DNA of 36,501 nucleotides from Saccoglossus kowalevskii (lineage: Eukaryota > Hemichordata > Enteropneusta > Harrimaniidae), in assembly GCF_000003605.2 (NCBI RefSeq), contig NW_003144290.1, positions 226,286 through 262,786 of the forward strand, in the 5' to 3' direction. The notes below the pieces were generated by a model, which worked only from the letters and a program-made list of their open reading frames with translations, ran no database searches and was not told the origin of the DNA. This document shows positions 1 to 13,068 of this stretch, in pieces (the stretch's first letter is position 1; every line of letters starts with the position of its first letter). The position numbers and the translations under genes are program-made.

Positions 1-1903
1 TTCGTCCTTTGACTGTAACAATTCACTATAAAAGCCGGTTTACACGAGGAAATTGATACAAACGCCGCGGCGTGACTCGGACCAAGATTAGTCAGTCACC
101 GGGTTGTAATCGCGCCCGCTAGCGACAGAGCACTACGTGAAATAAAATGACGTAGATGGATGAAAGCTTTGTCGGTAAAAGCGACAACTGCGTTTGATTG
201 TGTAGTCAATTATATTGCAAATACGTCAAAATATTATTTTTATTGAAAACAATATTGTTGTGCACGACATTCATTACCGTCACAGACCAGCTTATGACTT
301 CAATTTCATCGACGTTTTATTTTCAAGATCGTACAATTTGTTTGATTTCATTCAAAATAAGAGAGGTTCCTGGCATGTTATCGAACTTATCATGTACCAT
401 TTCACGCCATACTAACAAACACCGCTACTGTTAAAATTGCACGCGCCAAATTTGATCAAGTTAAATAAGTATCATTGTGTATAATGTAATGATGGGAACT
501 GAATAATAACGAAGCAAACGTTTGAAACACGCTTTGATTGTATTCCTCGATCACTCACAAATTGGGAGGAAAGATATACTACATGAATTTCAAGTGAAAT
601 GAAAACTTCCATCGTCGTTACCATGTGAAAAAAAGCTATGATACGAATTACAAAATTAGCCAATTCGAAATCTACATTATTAGAGATAAATGCATCTAAC
701 TACTTTGCAAGGTCGCGGTCTTTCACACTAAATATGATTAAATTTCGTATATTCAGTGATTTCGATTTGGACTATTCCATTTACACATTATGAAGATGAC
801 CATATTCTCATTTGAAGGTTTATGTATTGAAACCAGTACTAATGCCAGCACCATATTAAACAGTTGGATGGATGTTATAATTATTACCACGCGCTCCAAG
901 ATGGAAACCATGTAACTAAAAATAACAAATGTGCCTTTTTTTCTAGGTGTGTTGTCAGTATGCTCAGGCTTCAATAGCTCTAAAATTCATACAAACAAAA
1001 GTGATGCATATAAACCTTGACATCTGCCACGTTAAATATATTACTATATATGTCAAATGCTTAAATTAGTTCGTACGACCAGATCGTCTCTATCCACGAG
1101 GAGTTTTTAAACAGGAACGGGACAACGCTATTTTGTTGTTGAAAACACTAACCGACTTTCAGCAAGTCGGTACATCACAACAAAGCATTATTGCAGTTGA
1201 TTAAAATGAGTGAACGTGGACGATAACATTTGGAAATTACGTCGCCCACTCGCGTAATGTTTTGGGCAATTCTAGGAGTAGTATTTCAGTGACAGTGTGT
1301 GTTTTGGAAACATCAACGATAAGGATCTATTACTTAATTGATTGTCAGAGATTTCCTGAGTGCATGTGTCGTGAATCATCCTTACCAAAATTGACATTTA
1401 ATGGCACTATCTCCATTTACCGGCGTGCCATTCTACTAAAGATTGTTTTCCCGCTTAGCGAATCAACGTCGTAGGCGGAAAAAAATAGTCTTCTGGGAGG
1501 GAAGCCGACGATGACATTTCCGCTTATATCAGGCCTTTAAGCAGGCTAAAGATTTGCTCTTTTGAAAGGGTGGCCACTGTTTGTCAACTAGTTTCGACAG
1601 GACGGCGAGACGGGGCGGACTAAAAACGTTAAATAATCCAAGTTTACGTAATAAATTTAGTTAAGTTGTGTGTAATTCCACGGAAATGCGTGAACCAAAC
1701 CATGCCATAGCGAAAAAAATAAATATTATATTGTCTTGGAATATTATTTTTAGATTGTTGATGTGAATTCCGAAGATTCAAGTTGGCGATATAATGATTC
1801 CACAACAACAGTCATTCTCACTCCCAAATCATCTTTTCGGCATACATTCAAAAAATAAAATTAACTGTATAAACATGTTGACACTCGTATATCTTAATCG
1901 ATG

Positions 1904-1917
1904 GTTTCCATGACAAC
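1904..1917 (+). promoter_or_regulatory. RFX X-box, GTTTCCATGACAAC
   Basis: One mismatch from the symmetrical X-box GTTNCCATGGNAAC bound by RFX factors. It lies downstream of the membrane exon in the presumed gene body. Confidence 0.6.
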
Positions 1918-2326
1918 CATCAGTTCTGATCATGCTAACTGTGTCGTACTGCGCATCCAATTACGCTCCTCGTGATTCTCTAGACAATATTAAGTATTTA
2001 TTTATAATATTTTAGTTTAAGGCATTTTTATTGCATCCCGTTATGCGACTCAGAATATTTACTGTTACCGGTAGTCAAGCCGAAGCGTGGATTTTTATCT
2101 AATGCCAAACTAAGTGAATATTCAAAAGAGTTTGGTTTTTGCGATATATTGGCGTGCTTCTACTTTATCTCCAACTACGTGATTTAATTGGCGATTGGGT
2201 ATGGAAGGTGCTTAATATCAGCGGTCATCGCGATGCATCGTGATCAATACGGGCCATATGTGGCGTATACCGCGCAAATAAAATACATTTGTTTTTAAGC
2301 GTAATTCGTATGCGGTCTGCGTGACG

Positions 2327-2338
2327 CCCCCCCCCCCC
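2327..2338 (+). repeat. Poly-C run, 12 nt
   Basis: Uninterrupted C12 between GTGACG and GAGTGGG, conspicuous in AT-rich sequence. Confidence 0.95.
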
Positions 2339-2984
2339 GAGTGGGACACTTAAAAACAGATATGGGGACGTGTCGCCCTTCGGACAGGTATTTTCAGGCA
2401 TTTGAACTAGAACAGGGGTATGGATTCATTTTTTTGCGTATATATTAGTCAAACATGTGGGTATGCTTTCTGTACTCTTTACTCTACTTTAAGTGTTGAA
2501 CTTCCACAAACATTTAGTATTTTTTTATAAACATAATTTGGATCAGGATTTGGATATTTACAGAATCTCAGAAACAAATGAACAAGCATTATCATTCCCA
2601 GTGTAAGCCCCAGAATGCAATGCGAATATGGTCCCTGTGTTATAAATATTATCAAGTAACTATTTGTTCAACAAACTATAACATCAACGTGTTTTTTACC
2701 GGGGAAAGGTGCAGTAAAGTTAGGTTCCCGGTGAGTTCAAAAGCCGGAAAGAGTCATTATTTGTGTGCAATCTTTCAGACCTTAATGGCCTTTAACGGTA
2801 GGATACGTACCTAAATGTCAGAGTATCACCCCGTGATGTGAAGCTCAGCTTACCATTTAAGTGTGTAAATCGGCTACCGTGTTCGATTACCCTTACGTGT
2901 AATAACACGATAAAACAACAACAAAAATCACGTGCAAGCATTAAAAATAGTTTTGATGTTTGCATATGTTGAACTGATAGTAAC

Positions 2985-3202
2985 TTAAAGGGCAGCACGT
3001 GTTCGAATTTCATGCAAACAAACAATGTATTATACAGGCGTTATGTACGCTCGCTATTAGTGTATAATCGAACAGGACGTCGCGCGACGACCACCAACCC
3101 AGCGGTGGCCGTCACGCAGCCCGCGGTCGAACTCGTTTGCACTCGTTGTATAAGTCATCACATAGGACCCACATATCATACACAACGCGCCGTGTCCTTT
3201 AA
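2985..3202 (+). mobile_element. Family B relative, longer element flanked by TTAA
   Basis: It begins TTAAAGGGCAGCACGTGTTCG, and its right end complement reads TTAAAGGACACGGCG, so both ends carry TTAAAGGRCA. Positions about 2992-3060 align with the family-B interior at 13069: CGTGTTCGAATTTCatGcAA, AACAATGTATTATACAGGCG and the following GTAC segment correspond with scattered, mostly transition differences. The middle also contains CGTCGCGCGACG, a perfect palindrome. It is 218 bp in total and encodes no plausible protein. Confidence 0.55.
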
Positions 3203-4533
3203 TCAGGGCATTGTATAAAAACATCATATACGCACAGCGTAACTTTTCAAGTAACTTTGTATCTAAAATATAAAATTTCAGCCCGAATAAATCCACCTTA
3301 AAATTAGCCAAATTTTCGGCATATACAAGAACGATAAGCTTAATCTGACTTTACTTAAGTATCATACTCCGGTAGAATTAGCCGCCGCCAGGGGGAAATA
3401 GGCTTTTAATGATGTTTTTTTTTTCTCGCGAGTGTTAACGCTGCCGCTGAATAAAGTGTAATGTTTTTTTGGCGGTGGTCGACGCGACTACCTGCGTTCG
3501 ATATAGGGTTAGCGAGAACAGGTAAACAGTGAACACGACGACTTGCAATAATGATCCTGTTTATATCCACCGAGGTAACAAATCAAACAAATTGATCAAT
3601 TGAAAAACCTAGGCCATCGGAGGTCTGCTGGGGGACGTCAAGAAGTAGCGCGTTAACAAATTCCTAGATCCGCCAGTGATGTTCTCCGACGCATCATCCA
3701 CTGTGAATGGTGCATGTCGGGAAGACAACCCGGAGCCTTATTTCAGCTACCTCTTATATTGCTGAATATCATGTGGTATCACCCAATCAAAGAAGAGCAC
3801 AATGAAATGAACAGCGACCATTTTCTAGTAATCATGAATACAACAGTACCTACAGGCAGAGGTTTAAATTACCTCCCGTGTAAAAACCTAATGAGGTCGT
3901 TTTGTGTTATTTCTCCAAAACGTGTACACAATTCATTCCCGTTCAAGTATATTGCTATCATATCTATAACCTAAATACACCTGAAATTCACTTACTGGAG
4001 ATTTATTTGGTAAAAAATAAACGTTCTTTTTTTTTAAATTCACCCACATCCATATAAAGGATGGATAATTAAAAAAATATATTATAACCGTTCTGTTCTG
4101 CGCTCCGTTACGTTAATTACTATGAAATTAAAAAGAATAAGCATTACATCCTGTACTTGGCATACTAACATAATGAATATTACAGAATTTTTTTTTCTTT
4201 ACATAAAAAACCTGAAGAAGACCGACTAACTGGCGGATATTTAAATTATTCAAGAAGGGAGAAGAAAATTATATATATATATTTATATTTTTTCAATAGG
4301 GTAAACGTCTATGCGAAAACCTATAGTTTCATCGTCACTTTTTTATATAATTATAGCCGTAACGGGATATATTTTTCTTAATCGCACGAAACACAGTCCG
4401 GAGGTCGAACATTTTTCTCAATATGAGTAATTATTATCATACAATTTTAATGTCAGATAAATTTAATCGTCACGTGAACAGACGCGAGGTCCGTCGAGAC
4501 AGCGCTACTCGGGAATACGACCACGTCACTTAC
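3203..4533. other. Non-coding stretch immediately downstream of the membrane exon
   Basis: Beginning of the next minus-strand intron after the GTAAGT donor at 4533. AT-rich with short T-runs and an AT repeat near 4270. The 86-residue plus-strand frame at 3714-3974 shows no recognisable feature. Confidence 0.5.
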
Positions 4534-4664
4534 CTTCGAAGTGGCTTTTTCTTTTTGATACAGTACTTGCAAAAGACGATGACGCAGATGACAAGAATAA
4601 GACCTCCCACCACCCCAGTAACGAGGATGACAATTGGAAGATACTTTGGTATCGAGGAATTTTC
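4534..4664 (-). CDS. Internal coding exon encoding a transmembrane segment, synaptotagmin-like
   Basis: Internal exon of a minus-strand gene. The acceptor is a long T-rich tract ending TTATTTTCAG at 4665, and the donor is a perfect CGAAG|GTAAGT with GT at 4533-4532. The exon is 131 bp, enters in phase 0 and leaves in phase 2. It encodes ENSSIPKYLP, a hydrophobic span of about 22 residues (PIVILVTGVV... through VIVF), then CKYCIKKKKPLR. NSS is a possible N-glycosylation site just before the span, which would put the N-terminus in the lumen or outside. Family knowledge: synaptotagmin-1/2 proteins have a short luminal N-terminus, LPxW or similar, one hydrophobic span with a GL/VL core, a palmitoylatable Cys cluster CKKC and a Lys run. 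The match in order and spacing is good but this is a low-complexity kind of similarity. Other single-pass proteins with a basic juxtamembrane stretch remain possible. The C2 domains expected of a synaptotagmin are not in the window. Exon status is more secure than the family name. Confidence 0.7.
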
Positions 4665-5534
4665 CTGAAAATAAGAAAAAAAAAATAATTGTTCCCGGAA
4701 CGATTTCAAAATGATGATATATATATATTTTATTCCATGATTAACGAAAGCAGAGAAAAACATCGAGAACGCCAAGAAAACTTGACCACAAAAAAACAAA
4801 CAAAAAAACAACAACAACCTCAACACCTGTTGGAAAGATGCCATACATTGTACAATGGCTGTCTTGAACTGACTAATGAACGTTCAAATAAGTGTCGTAG
4901 TATCTGTAATTCGACATGATAATTACGATCAAAATACCTCAAACCGAGAATGTGTTTTACATTTTTGCTTAAAAATGATTGTGACCTGCCACGCACATCA
5001 CAACCGTGATACCTATTAAAGTAATAACGTGAATTGTGTTATGTATATATACAATAGAGTAAACCACACGAATCGATTAATTATGTGATAGGCGTATGTT
5101 AAAATAAAAGATAATGTAACAATAAAACGTAGCATGGGTGACTAGTTAATAGTAAAAAGAAACCAGTCCAAGACAAAGCAAAAACTGTGTGTATATCTCG
5201 TAACGCCGCTGACAGGGATAAGGCTACATACCATGAGAAATTATTACAATAGCTCCCCGGCACAATAATTGGCATAGCACACGCTATACAATCGACATCA
5301 TGACTGACTTTCGCCAGCTTACATAGCCGGATTATGTCTAACACGGATCGTGGGTGGAATCGAGGGGGTACGTTCATACGTCCCGCCGCCTAGTGTCGTT
5401 TTTTTAGTTCCTTGCCCGGAGCTCCCTGCTGCTATATCCGATATCCCAATCAGACTATAGAGTGTCGGAGAACTGGTGTTTGATTTCTCCACGAACATAA
5501 TTCATGGAAATGCGGCTCAAAGGATGAATCGCTG

Positions 5535-5548
5535 GTTTCCATGGTAAC
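5535..5548 (+). promoter_or_regulatory. RFX X-box, GTTTCCATGGTAAC
   Basis: Exact match to GTTNCCATGGNAAC. It lies about 870 bp upstream of the membrane exon within the putative intron. Confidence 0.7.
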
Positions 5549-8296
5549 TACCGTCCATCTCCGATGACGAGTGAAAGCACATTGTTAAATCTTCCTATTT
5601 TCCCTCCTGTCACGTGTTCTCTGTGCACGAGAAACATGCCCAGTTACACTTTCCGTCATTATGAAAACATCACGACAAAACCGACGGCCAACACGTTGTT
5701 GGTCCATTCCCAACGTGTATAATCAGCAAGCGACGGCAAAGTACGCATGGTAAACTAGACACACCCAGTCCTACAACGAGGGGCATACGTGTCGAACGCT
5801 AACAATGTTCTCATTCTACCATTTTTCCGGCGTTAACATAATGTGATATTTCCAAGAAGCCTAGGTAGCCCAGGTAATTCTCATTTTCCTGTTCACACTA
5901 CAATACATCGATGACGTCAATATTGAATAATTGAATGAGTACGATGCCGATCTGCCAAGAGATCATCCATGTTCGTCTTCACTACCGCAGCAACCCTCGA
6001 CTTCCACACAATTTTCTGGGTCAACAGTTTTTAGAAAAGCATAAGAAGCAATTACGTAAAGCGTTGAATTCACATCGTCCATACAAAGGATACAACGAGT
6101 TTCATATTTAATTTCCGCGACTAAGAGTCAACAATAAATGTGTGGCTTCAGAATAGTTAAAATATCACACTACTCTACAATGACAACTCTCTTACTTTCC
6201 CTGGACGCGGAAAATATTTAAGACTGGCCCTAAACTAAACTCGTACGCTTATCTCTGTAGGGAGATGCAAGGGGCATACGTCCACGTGATATATGTATAT
6301 CCTAGAATAGAAGCACACTCACTCGTACGAGGCTGTGTTCAAGGTCGCTCGTGATCTTACGTGCGTGGCTGTGACTACAGTTTTTTTTTTATTGTTTAAT
6401 CTTATCTTGTGTGTAGTTTTAGTTTTAGAGTTGATAACATACAATATCAAGTTGCCTAATGTTTACGTAGATTTCTCGTTATTGGAAATGCGCTATCGGA
6501 TTTCTTTGTTGCGAAGTTGAATTCAACATGTTGTTTTGGGTATTATGATGATTAAGTCAAATATTGAAATTTTCGACAGAGTGGACATAATAAATAAATT
6601 AAATCGGTCAAAATGTTAAAAAAAAATGACATATAAAATCGCTATACCGTAAATAAATTCAACGAATACACCTTGAAAGTTGAGAAGTATAAGCTTGCGT
6701 GACAATCGTATGATTGCACTTCTCTAATGCATTTAGAGCTTTAATGAGAAATAAATTAGTACGCAATTACCCAGTCAACGAACCGATAATATCAGGTTGC
6801 ACTTGGAGCGTAATGTACTGAGCGAGTCTGACAATTATCCCCGACATGCACCACCTTCAGAGCCGGTGATGTGTTATAGCACCGAACAGCGCCCCCGCTC
6901 CAGTTCAAGTGTTTAGTAACATGCAAAATGTCACATCTGTATATAGTTTTATTTCGAGTAGTGTGGTAGTTTGGATAACCAAGGGGCACATTCATGAAGA
7001 ATTTATTTTTATTCTGGGGGTTCTTGGAAAACCACTCTTCGTAGGCGTTCTATGACAAAAATATATATTCGATAACTGCAATAAACTGCATTGCACCACA
7101 ACAAACAAACATTACTGTAAAATGTTGTAAAAATCATCAAACAATGTCTAATTTTTCGGAAAAAAATAACTGAGAAAATAACATGTGGGTTAGTGTCGGC
7201 TTATTTTTAATGATGGTCGTTATAATACTTGAACTAATATTTTCAACCCATTTTGGCGTTAAGTTTTGATATTGTTTTTGAAGAAATGTGTCATTAATTA
7301 AATGAAAGAAGCAAATATAAAATATGGACCGTGACGTGTTCGAACTTGTTTTCATGAAAACATTGACAATGAAATTTCCTCATAACATCATTAGGCCCTA
7401 CTTTAGTGGTAATTAAAAAAAAACTAGTTTAATTTTGTTTCCGGACTTTCGAAAAGCCAATCACATGGGCTATCTAGGCAACATACTACTAATGACGTCA
7501 CAAATAATAACGTATATCGTAATAAATTAATGATTGTTCACGTGGGCGTTTGATTCGGGCACAAACAAAATTCCAAACAAGAACCATAAGCTGGGAGATT
7601 TATATTAAAAATCCTGTCGTGGAAAACTTTCTCAAGTTTATTGAATTTCATAAAAAACAGTTAACTGGAAAGATGATTTAGGTAATGGTGTTCGAAAAGT
7701 CGACGACGTTAAAATATAATCGATAACATTCATTGAAAAGTCCCGTGACAATCATACTAATGTGAATATATTTAGTAACAAGGCGAAATTAGAGAACGTA
7801 GTGCATTTGTTTAATTTATCATTATTTTTAGGTTTGTGTTGAATGTTACTTGTATAGTAGTATAATAATGGCAAGTCTACGTAACTTATTTATTAAATAA
7901 TGATGATGAGATTAAAATGTCCCAGTAAATTAGTCACAGTGTTCAATGCGTGTTTTCTCTCTATTGTAATAGGAAATCACTATGAGATCTACAATCGAAC
8001 TTGAACTGCATTTCATTATTAATTACGATCTACAAGCAATTACTATGTTGACTGGGACGTCATGCCAACGCACCGTGAGATTGAAGGACTGATTTATTGT
8101 TCACCCCGCGCTCACAACCGTTCATGAAACATGATTTTTTGAAAGATCGCGTGTTCATCTTTGAATTTTTTTAGGCACTCGCCGACAACTTGCGTAACTT
8201 TTATTTTGGAGACACTGTGAGAAGGTTGGGTGGTAAATTCACTGGCTTAGATTCATTCACTCACGGGTTGGACTTTCGGATAACCTTAGTTAAAGT

Positions 8297-8330
8297 CCAC
8301 AGGTGCTCGTGTGTCGCCCTGGACCTGTGG
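8297..8330 (+). other. Small hairpin, 8-bp stem
   Basis: CCACAGGT (8297-8304) pairs with ACCTGTGG (8323-8330) across an 18-nt loop. It is too short for a typical microRNA precursor. Confidence 0.3.
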
Positions 8331-8722
8331 CCCCCGATTTAGCGCGTTTACGTGACAGGAAAGTTGTCGTACAGTTATGTCACGTAGTTTCAAATGTTGA
8401 ATATGATTTGTTACAAAATGCGATTGTTTTTAATTTCCTACAAGATAATTGACTGTTCGTACATTATTGACAAATATGATTTCCTGCATATTTCCAGGCG
8501 CCGACGTGGAACGTGATAAGAGCGTCTTTGGCAACTCAGTCATCCTTTTTCGGTAAGAGAGATTCCGTATCAACACGCAAGCGCTGGAAGAATGACAGTA
8601 ATTGTAATGCCCAGTACCTGCCGAGTCAGACAGACACGATTCAGAATACGCCAACGTTCAATTGAATTACTGAGTTAATTGGAAAGCGAACGTCGCTACA
8701 ATCAAACTGATGCGTCATTTTG

Positions 8723-8793
8723 ATTGGTCACATATAGGGCGTCGTCAACTCAGCTAAACCAATCAGTTACACAATTTGCCTGACATAACCAAT
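8723..8793. promoter_or_regulatory. Three CCAAT boxes at 30-36 bp spacing
   Basis: ATTGG at 8723-8727, CCAAT at 8759-8763 and CCAAT at 8789-8793, each within the extended NF-Y pattern (GATTGGTC, AACCAATCAG, AACCAATCTT). Regular multiple CCAAT boxes are typical of NF-Y-dependent promoters, but I see no associated start codon or donor. Confidence 0.35.
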
Positions 8794-10873
8794 CTTAGTG
8801 CAAATTAGATAATTAGAAATCAGATCACGTCACTATGACTTTGCTTTGCACAACGTGGGAGAAGGGGGTTGGGGCATACAGCTCAATATGGCGCATTTTT
8901 TTTTTCTACAAATATAAACCATTTGTATAGACGCTCGCCGGAATTCCCTTCGTGGACGTGCAGCTAAATACATACGTTCATAAGTAACACAGTGTTCGCT
9001 ACTGGGGGCCACCGGGGATCTACGATCGACGCGGTCGCTTGGCTATTTTTAGACACGAATGGAGAGGAATATTAACACACCTCGTCAGTCTATTAAAATT
9101 CAACGCACGCACTTGGGGGCAAGCGATGGTTTGTTTCCTACTGCTCATTCGTAATGAACTCACTATATAGCGTCACTTAGATACTAAAGGAAGGAGACGA
9201 AAGCAGGAGGGTGGTATGACAAAGAGGATAATCACCGCGGAGTTTGATAATGGCCATTCTGTTCAAGATGGGCGCGTTATCTGCTATAAAACAGAAATGT
9301 GTCAAACAATACAGTAGGGGTTAAAGGTTATATTATATAGCAGTCACGAAAATGACGTCGTTGAGCTATAAATACTTTTCTCTAAAATGGGATAACGCAC
9401 CTTTCATAAATTCCAATTCTGCCACTAAATTTACGAAATAAAAAGAACGGAAAAAAGAAATAAAAGAGTGTACTTATTCGAAAGGTGATAACGAGGTGTT
9501 GAGATAATTAAATTCTAGGATACGCTTTGAACCGTATTTCTTAATTACATATAATATTCAGTAATATACGAGCCCGCCTTCAGGGGGAGGGGCGTTTAAA
9601 AATGAGATGTTGGGTTCATGTTATCGTTTTCTACGCGGGGATACGTGTTATAACGGAGACACATTCCGCTGTCAGTGTGACACATGATTCAACCGCAGAA
9701 TAATAAAAATAAAAAAAAATGTCATTCATCGTGATTTGAAATATTAAAATTGTGACTATTTGAAGAAACACATACATAAATGCGACAAAGTGCTGACAAT
9801 GAGGCCGACGTGAGTGAGGCGCCGCCGTATGGACCCGTGACGTCATAGTCGGAGACGCAGCTAGAATGATAACTATCTACGCATCGCTGTATGTGCTTTA
9901 TCATTAGACGGGCCCTTTAAGGTTCTTTGGAATGCGAGTGCAAATAGTCAGACTATTTGAGAACTTAACACTTAACGCACCAGTATCAGAATTTGTCTAA
10001 GTGGATTGTCTTTCTAGATTTGAAACTATCTTGATGACTGTACATTCCCGTATAAATAACCTTTTGACTTTTTCACGACATCAAGCGATAAATCTTGTCC
10101 GTGTTAAGAGGACTAGAGGGGTTACATTTACACAATTATTCAGACAAAAACATGCAATGATCGACAAGTTCAACATAATTTAATTTACATTCCTGAATGT
10201 TAATATTCAGTCGCTATGAATGATCGAACATGGGCGAAATTACGTTAAATACATCAAGGATCTTGAACGCAGCGTGTACCACTGGAGTGACTTTGGATCG
10301 GCGTTAATTCTTCTAAAAACCGAGTAAGAATAGGCGACATGAACTTGAACTTGAACGACGTATCATGGTATTAGCGACGACAATTTTTATAAGTTCGGTT
10401 GCAACGTGATAGGGCCCCATAGATATACGCAGTATATCGCGACTGTGTATGCGATTTCCCTTACAACACACTGTGACGAAAGCGAAGCGCTGTTACGTCA
10501 GTCAGATCGAAGAAGAAGAAAAGGGAAGGAAAAAAAACACTTACCGGGTTAAAAAGCCACAAAGCGGTATATTGTTAACGTTCGGGACCTGGAACACCTC
10601 GTAGCAACAACTTAAAGTGACGACTGCGTAAAGCGAACTGGCTACAATGCTCACTGCTGGATGAAACGCGCAGAGGCTGGTTTTATGTCGTCATCGCTAA
10701 TGTTTATTGACAAGGGGAGAATAAAAGTTGCGTGACCTGCCTGGCTTATTGCAAGCCGAGTTGTCAGAATTTCAAATATCCCCGCCGAATCATGCTTTTT
10801 TTTCACTCTCTCTGGATTTCATGGCAATGTGTCACATGATATAAACACTGGAATGTATTAAGCGATATTTAGC

Positions 10874-10884
10874 GGGGGGGGGGG
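10874..10884 (+). repeat. Poly-G run, 11 nt
   Basis: Uninterrupted G11 between TTTAGC and TGCC. Confidence 0.95.
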
Positions 10885-11177
10885 TGCCTATAATCGGTCG
10901 AATGAAAATATTGATTAAATGTTCGTTCTTAAAATTATTAAAATTAAATTACATCATCCAATTTGGTACATGTCTCGGTCACGATTTTGACGCATCACTG
11001 TTTTGAAATACAAAAATCAAAAAAGGGATGTTTACCCTGGGGACCGCTGTTATATGTATAATTTTGACATCTGACATCATTAACTCTAATAGTAGTATTT
11101 GCTTTTGTTGGTCTGTGTATCTTCAACATGGAATATCATTTTTAAACTAGCATTGTCTAGGAAATATTTTGTTTTCC

Positions 11178-11309
11178 TTAAAGCGGGAGTCGTCACATGC
11201 GCATGCGGCACTCTGCCATAGCGCGTTGTTGTTTACAAACACGCGTCTACCCATGATATTTTGCGTTTTTAGCGTGCGTTGTTATCATCGCTTGGGACCC
11301 CCCCCCCCC
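11178..11309 (+). mobile_element. Family A MITE-like element, copy 1, 3' end replaced by poly-C
   Basis: It begins TTAAAGCGGGAGTCGTCAC, followed by a CATGCGCATGCG end motif, GCCATAGCGCG, TTGTTTACAAACACGCG, a CATGATATTTTGCG segment and CGCTTGGGAC. These are shared in order with the copies at 12885 and 16429. The 3' inverted repeat expected after CGCTTGGGAC is missing and is replaced by a run of 12 C (11298-11309), so this copy is truncated or the assembly collapsed here. Confidence 0.8.
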
Positions 11310-12771
11310 GTTTTGAAACGTCAGTTGCATTATTGCCGTCACGGTTAACAAATTAAATATTTTTAAAGTCGGTTTCTATTACAACTTTTAACTTTTCTAA
11401 TTAATTGGTCGTAGTCTCAATGACAATGGATGTTGCGAGGTTCGTAAATTGATGTTGGTAACTTGATACAACACATGTAGTTCGTTAAATATAACACTGA
11501 TCCTCGCTGTGCAACTACGCATATAAAGGATGTACCATTTTCAAATGGGGGGGCCTTAAAACGTGAATGTTTGGCTAATTATTTTGTCTTTCCTTAAACG
11601 GACATATATAGGTAGGCTCTGAATTATCTTTACGGACATTATTACTCATTTTCTTTTTTTGTTGTGTTTCTACTCACGTCTTACCACCCCAGTAGAAATA
11701 ATGACTCACCCCTGAAGTGTTTTTCACTGGGACTGATAGACAGTCTATTTTCAATGACACCAGCGTGAAGGTAGTGCAGACAGAGATGACGATGTTGCCA
11801 TTCGTGGTGAGATTGTACGCCTATTCTCCAACTTCAATAACAAATTCAATTTATTTCCAGTATATAATATTAAATATAACTTTATTGAGAACGTATGTTG
11901 ACTACTTAAATGACAAGTAACCCTAATAACGAAAGACGACCTCTCGCTATTCCGAGAAGAAGACTAACTTTTTTTTTGGTAACGGTAAGATGATTATCGG
12001 TTCACTCGAATGTTGTTGTTCTTTTCATGAAATTTTGCTATTTCACTTGAAAAGCAGTGTTATTTACACATGTACCATGTGAGTCAAGTTACCCGTCACT
12101 GATATAAGACAGAGTGATCCGTCGAGCTCCTCCCGCCAGTGAATTTTGGAAAAGTTCAAGTTCAAATTCACCCAGCCAATATTTCAATGCGTCAGTACGC
12201 CATCACCAAACCACCTCGTTTTCGCTAATGAATCAACTCGCCAATCTCTATTGGTCTGGTAATGTATGTACAGGTAATACAGCAGGACAGAGGGGATAAT
12301 GTGAGACATCTCGTCCTGTTGTTATCTACGTGTTCTCCAATTCCCACCCTACATCGACACTGACCACGCAGAAGCCAGACACACGCCGGCTTTACGACTT
12401 CACTGGTTAAAATAACTCACTGATTACAGCGGGGAATTGTGATATGTATCATTGTGGCTTATCTTTTACTACTGCATAAAATCACTACATATGACGCTAA
12501 CGCCAAATGGCCACTCGCGCTGTCAATCAGCTAGCCGGTGTATATTCAATAATTCACTTTAAATACAAGTATTTCAAATCTTACGACAACTTTAGATTAC
12601 ATTCGTGTCCATGTAAGCATATGCCTTGATACAAATCATAATTGTGGTGTGAAACCTATATAAGATTAATGTGACTGTGCATATGTATATTGCGGTATTT
12701 TCGTGGTGCATGTCAGGCACGCGATCGATTACCTGCTTGTTATCAACTGTCGTTATGCATTTTCAATGCAC

Positions 12772-12833
12772 AAGTGATGTCATCATTCTTTGCCTTTAGT
12801 GTAAGTGATGTCACCATTCTTTGTGTTTCAAAA
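12772..12833 (+). repeat. 31-bp imperfect tandem duplication
   Basis: AAGTGATGTCATCATTCTTTG at 12772 recurs as AAGTGATGTCACCATTCTTTG at 12803 with one substitution in 21 bases. The period is 31 bp, and the second unit decays after about 12825. It lies just upstream of family-A copy 2. Confidence 0.75.
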
Positions 12834-12884
12834 CAGTTGATGCTGTCATCATCTTGTCGCGATGAATTCTGAAGTTGTTGTGAT

Positions 12885-13015
12885 TTAAAGCGGGGAGTCA
12901 TCACCTGCGCATGCGTCAGATGGCCATAGCGTGTCATTGTTTACAAACAAGCGTTGTTACCGTCGCTTGGGACTCAATTCCCGCGCGTGTGCAGGTGACG
13001 ACCCTCCCACTTTAA
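12885..13015 (+). mobile_element. Family A MITE-like element, copy 2, internally deleted
   Basis: TTAA occurs at both ends (12885-12888 and 13012-13015). The terminal inverted repeats are about 28 bp: the left end reads AAAGCGGGGAGTCATCACC and the complement of the right end reads AAAGTGGGAGGGTCGTCACC, both continuing into a CG-rich TGCGCATGCG-like stretch. The core TTGTTTACAAACAA is kept. About 30 bp of the internal segment present in the copy at 16429 is absent. Short open frames across this element repeat in other copies and are not genes. Confidence 0.85.
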
Positions 13016-13068
13016 ATTATATCACACCCACACACATGAACTATAAACAAAGCATAGCAGAGTTCTCC

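Larger units (their letters stand above)
1..2984. other. Non-coding stretch, presumed gene-body or flanking DNA
   Basis: No exon recognised on either strand. It contains the X-box at 1904 and the poly-C run at 2327. The missing downstream exons of the minus-strand gene should lie here or beyond position 1. I looked for C2-domain-like peptides and found none. Confidence 0.5.

Noticed and set aside
6335-6520. Hydrophobic 61-residue plus frame
   Set aside because: The hydrophobicity comes from T-rich sequence, and no splice or start context supports it.
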